From positions 1 through 51,693 of the forward strand of contig JACPRG010000050.1 of assembly GCA_016190025.1 (NCBI GenBank): DNA of 51,693 nucleotides, written 5' to 3'. Shown piece after piece: positions 50,726-51,693 of the stretch. A program made the position numbers and the translations under genes. Within the stretch, counting starts at the first letter, position 1. Every line of letters begins with the position of its first letter. The notes under the pieces are model-generated. The model saw only the letters and a program-made list of their open reading frames with translations. It was not told where the DNA came from and did no database searches. Source of the DNA: Candidatus Tectimicrobiota bacterium (GTDB taxonomy: Bacteria > UBA8248 > JACPRG01).

Positions 50726-51693
50726 TCATGGCCCGATGATCTTTCGGAAGTCGGCCACCTGGGCGAAGAGCTCCCCGATGGAGGAGAGAAGTCCCAGGCG
50801 GTTCTCGCGCAGGGCCGGGTCTTCGCACATCACAAGGACGTCGTCGAAGAACTGGTCCACGGCCGGACGCAGGGCCGCGATCTCCCGAAGGGCCTCCAGA
50901 TACTCCTTCCTACCTAGAAGACTTCTTATTTCCTTTTGTCTTGCTTCATAAGCGGTGTGGAGCGCTTTCTCCGCATTTTCTTGCAGCAGGCCGATTTTGA
51001 CTTGCGGCATTATTGTCAAAATACCATGAGGGATGATGTTCATGACTCTCTTAAAAGTTGTAGTGAGGGGCTCGAATTCCTTTTCGGTCGAAATGGCCGT
51101 AAGAGCCTTAAGACGGTTCTTTGCGTCTGCAATGTCAGTTTGCACCACAGGCAATCCTATCTGTCCATCTGTTTGACGGGTCTTCCTTGCTTCCAGAACC
51201 GACTGAATAAGATCAATCCGGAATCCTTCGGCAACAAAGAGGTTTTCTAGACGGGATTTCAAGAAATCCCACACGTCCATGCTAAGCATGTCTCTGTTAA
51301 CATTCGGGAGTCGAGGGGAGAACAGCTGACTTGCTTCGTCGATGAGGTGCTTTAACTCGAATGGATACCCGTGCTCCAGGACTGTCCCCAGAACCCCCCT
51401 CGCCGCGCGTCTTAAGCCAAACGGGTCCTCCGAGCCGGAGGGGATCTTTCCGAGCGCCACGTAGCCGACGATGGTGTCCAGCTTGTCGGCGATCCCGATG
51501 AACGACCCCGGCCCCTTGGACGGAAAGCCGTCCTCCCCTCCCCTCGGCTTATAGTGCTCGTCGATGGCCCGGCAGACGGCCTCCTCCTCCCCCCAGAGGC
51601 GGGCGTACTCCCGCCCCATGATCCCCTGAAGCTCGGGGAACTCGTAGACCATCCGGGTGGCGAGGTCCGCCTTGCAGAGCCTTGCCGCCTGGA
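50726..51693 (-). CDS. glyS: glycyl-tRNA synthetase beta subunit (C-terminal part, truncated by window edge)
   Basis: The frame is open to the right edge of the window, and the visible 320 or so residues are the C-terminal half of GlyS. KADLATRMVYEFPELQGIMG, DPFGLRRAARGVLGTVLEHG, and a DALR-type helical tail (AALRPAVDQFFDDVLVMCED) are characteristic. It forms the tetrameric glycyl-tRNA synthetase with GlyQ. From about 50905 to 51370 the DNA is far lower in GC (168 of 360 bases G or C at 51001-51360, against 42 of 60 at 51541-51600). The frame and family match are kept throughout. Confidence 0.95.
   Translation of the reverse strand, partial: QAARLCKADLATRMVYEFPELQGIMGREYARLWGEEEAVCRAIDEHYKPRGGEDGFPSKGPGSFIGIADKLDTIVGYVALGKIPSGSEDPFGLRRAARGVLGTVLEHGYPFELKHLIDEASQLFSPRLPNVNRDMLSMDVWDFLKSRLENLFVAEGFRIDLIQSVLEARKTRQTDGQIGLPVVQTDIADAKNRLKALTAISTEKEFEPLTTTFKRVMNIIPHGILTIMPQVKIGLLQENAEKALHTAYEARQKEIRSLLGRKEYLEALREIAALRPAVDQFFDDVLVMCEDPALRENRLGLLSSIGELFAQVADFRKIIGP

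Noticed and set aside
46060..50739. A plus-strand open frame of 1559 codons opposite the ribE, ribD and ppdK genes
   Set aside because: It is antisense to well-supported genes, has no recognisable domain and a composition typical of GC-rich shadow frames. Similar long plus-strand frames at 1463-3280, 29076-31991 and 41862-43892 were rejected for the same reason.

Overview
The window is 51.7 kb of dense, GC-rich DNA (about 70% GC where I counted by hand in ordinary coding sequence). I support 43 protein genes, the last one running off the right edge. All but one (rpsT) lie on the minus strand, so transcription runs from high to low coordinates. The genes describe a Gram-negative bacterium with lipopolysaccharide: LpxC, LptE, LapA, LolA, RseP and MurJ. 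The B. subtilis-like order rimP-nusA-infB-ylxP-rbfA-truB-rpsO-pnp, the NtrY-type kinase, the two-subunit glycyl-tRNA synthetase and pyruvate phosphate dikinase suggest a deltaproteobacterial-grade or NC10/Rokubacteria-like (Methylomirabilota) lineage. That placement is an inference and was not checked. I saw no rRNA, tRNA, insertion sequence, prophage or cas gene.

Reading with transcription from the right edge: partial glyS, then ppdK ending in a strong intrinsic terminator. Next comes a riboflavin and housekeeping operon, ribD-ribE-ribBA-ribH-nusB-leuS-lptE-holA. rpsT lies on the plus strand, convergent with holA and divergent from murJ-xerD. A consensus promoter drives phoH-pgpH-like-ybeY-HIT-lapA-mutS. 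After a 346-base gap comes ntrY followed by an unusual fusion of an NtrC-type response regulator to LpxC, coupled to purM and purN. Then rhomboid-lolA-rseP-ispG-proS. Then the rimP-to-pnp translation and RNA operon, with its own promoter and a terminator hairpin in its leader; it closes with a clear terminator downstream of pnp. Last are envelope genes: an AmiC-like amidase with a TPR protein, a three-gene FlgT-like/LPP20-like/SpoIID cluster, and a PHP phosphoesterase with a YfgM-like TPR protein.

The most interesting signal is the 732-residue fusion at 24312-26510. An intact receiver domain is joined to an AAA+ domain that has lost its ATPase and sigma-54 contact motifs, to a Fis-type HTH, and directly to a catalytically complete LpxC with no start codon of its own. 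It is co-transcribed with its likely cognate NtrY kinase, which suggests that a phosphorelay acts directly on the committed step of lipid A synthesis. Other items worth checking are a solitary type I-C-like CRISPR repeat at 5541-5572, a 450-base low-GC patch inside glyS, and a promoter followed by a terminator hairpin directly ahead of rimP.
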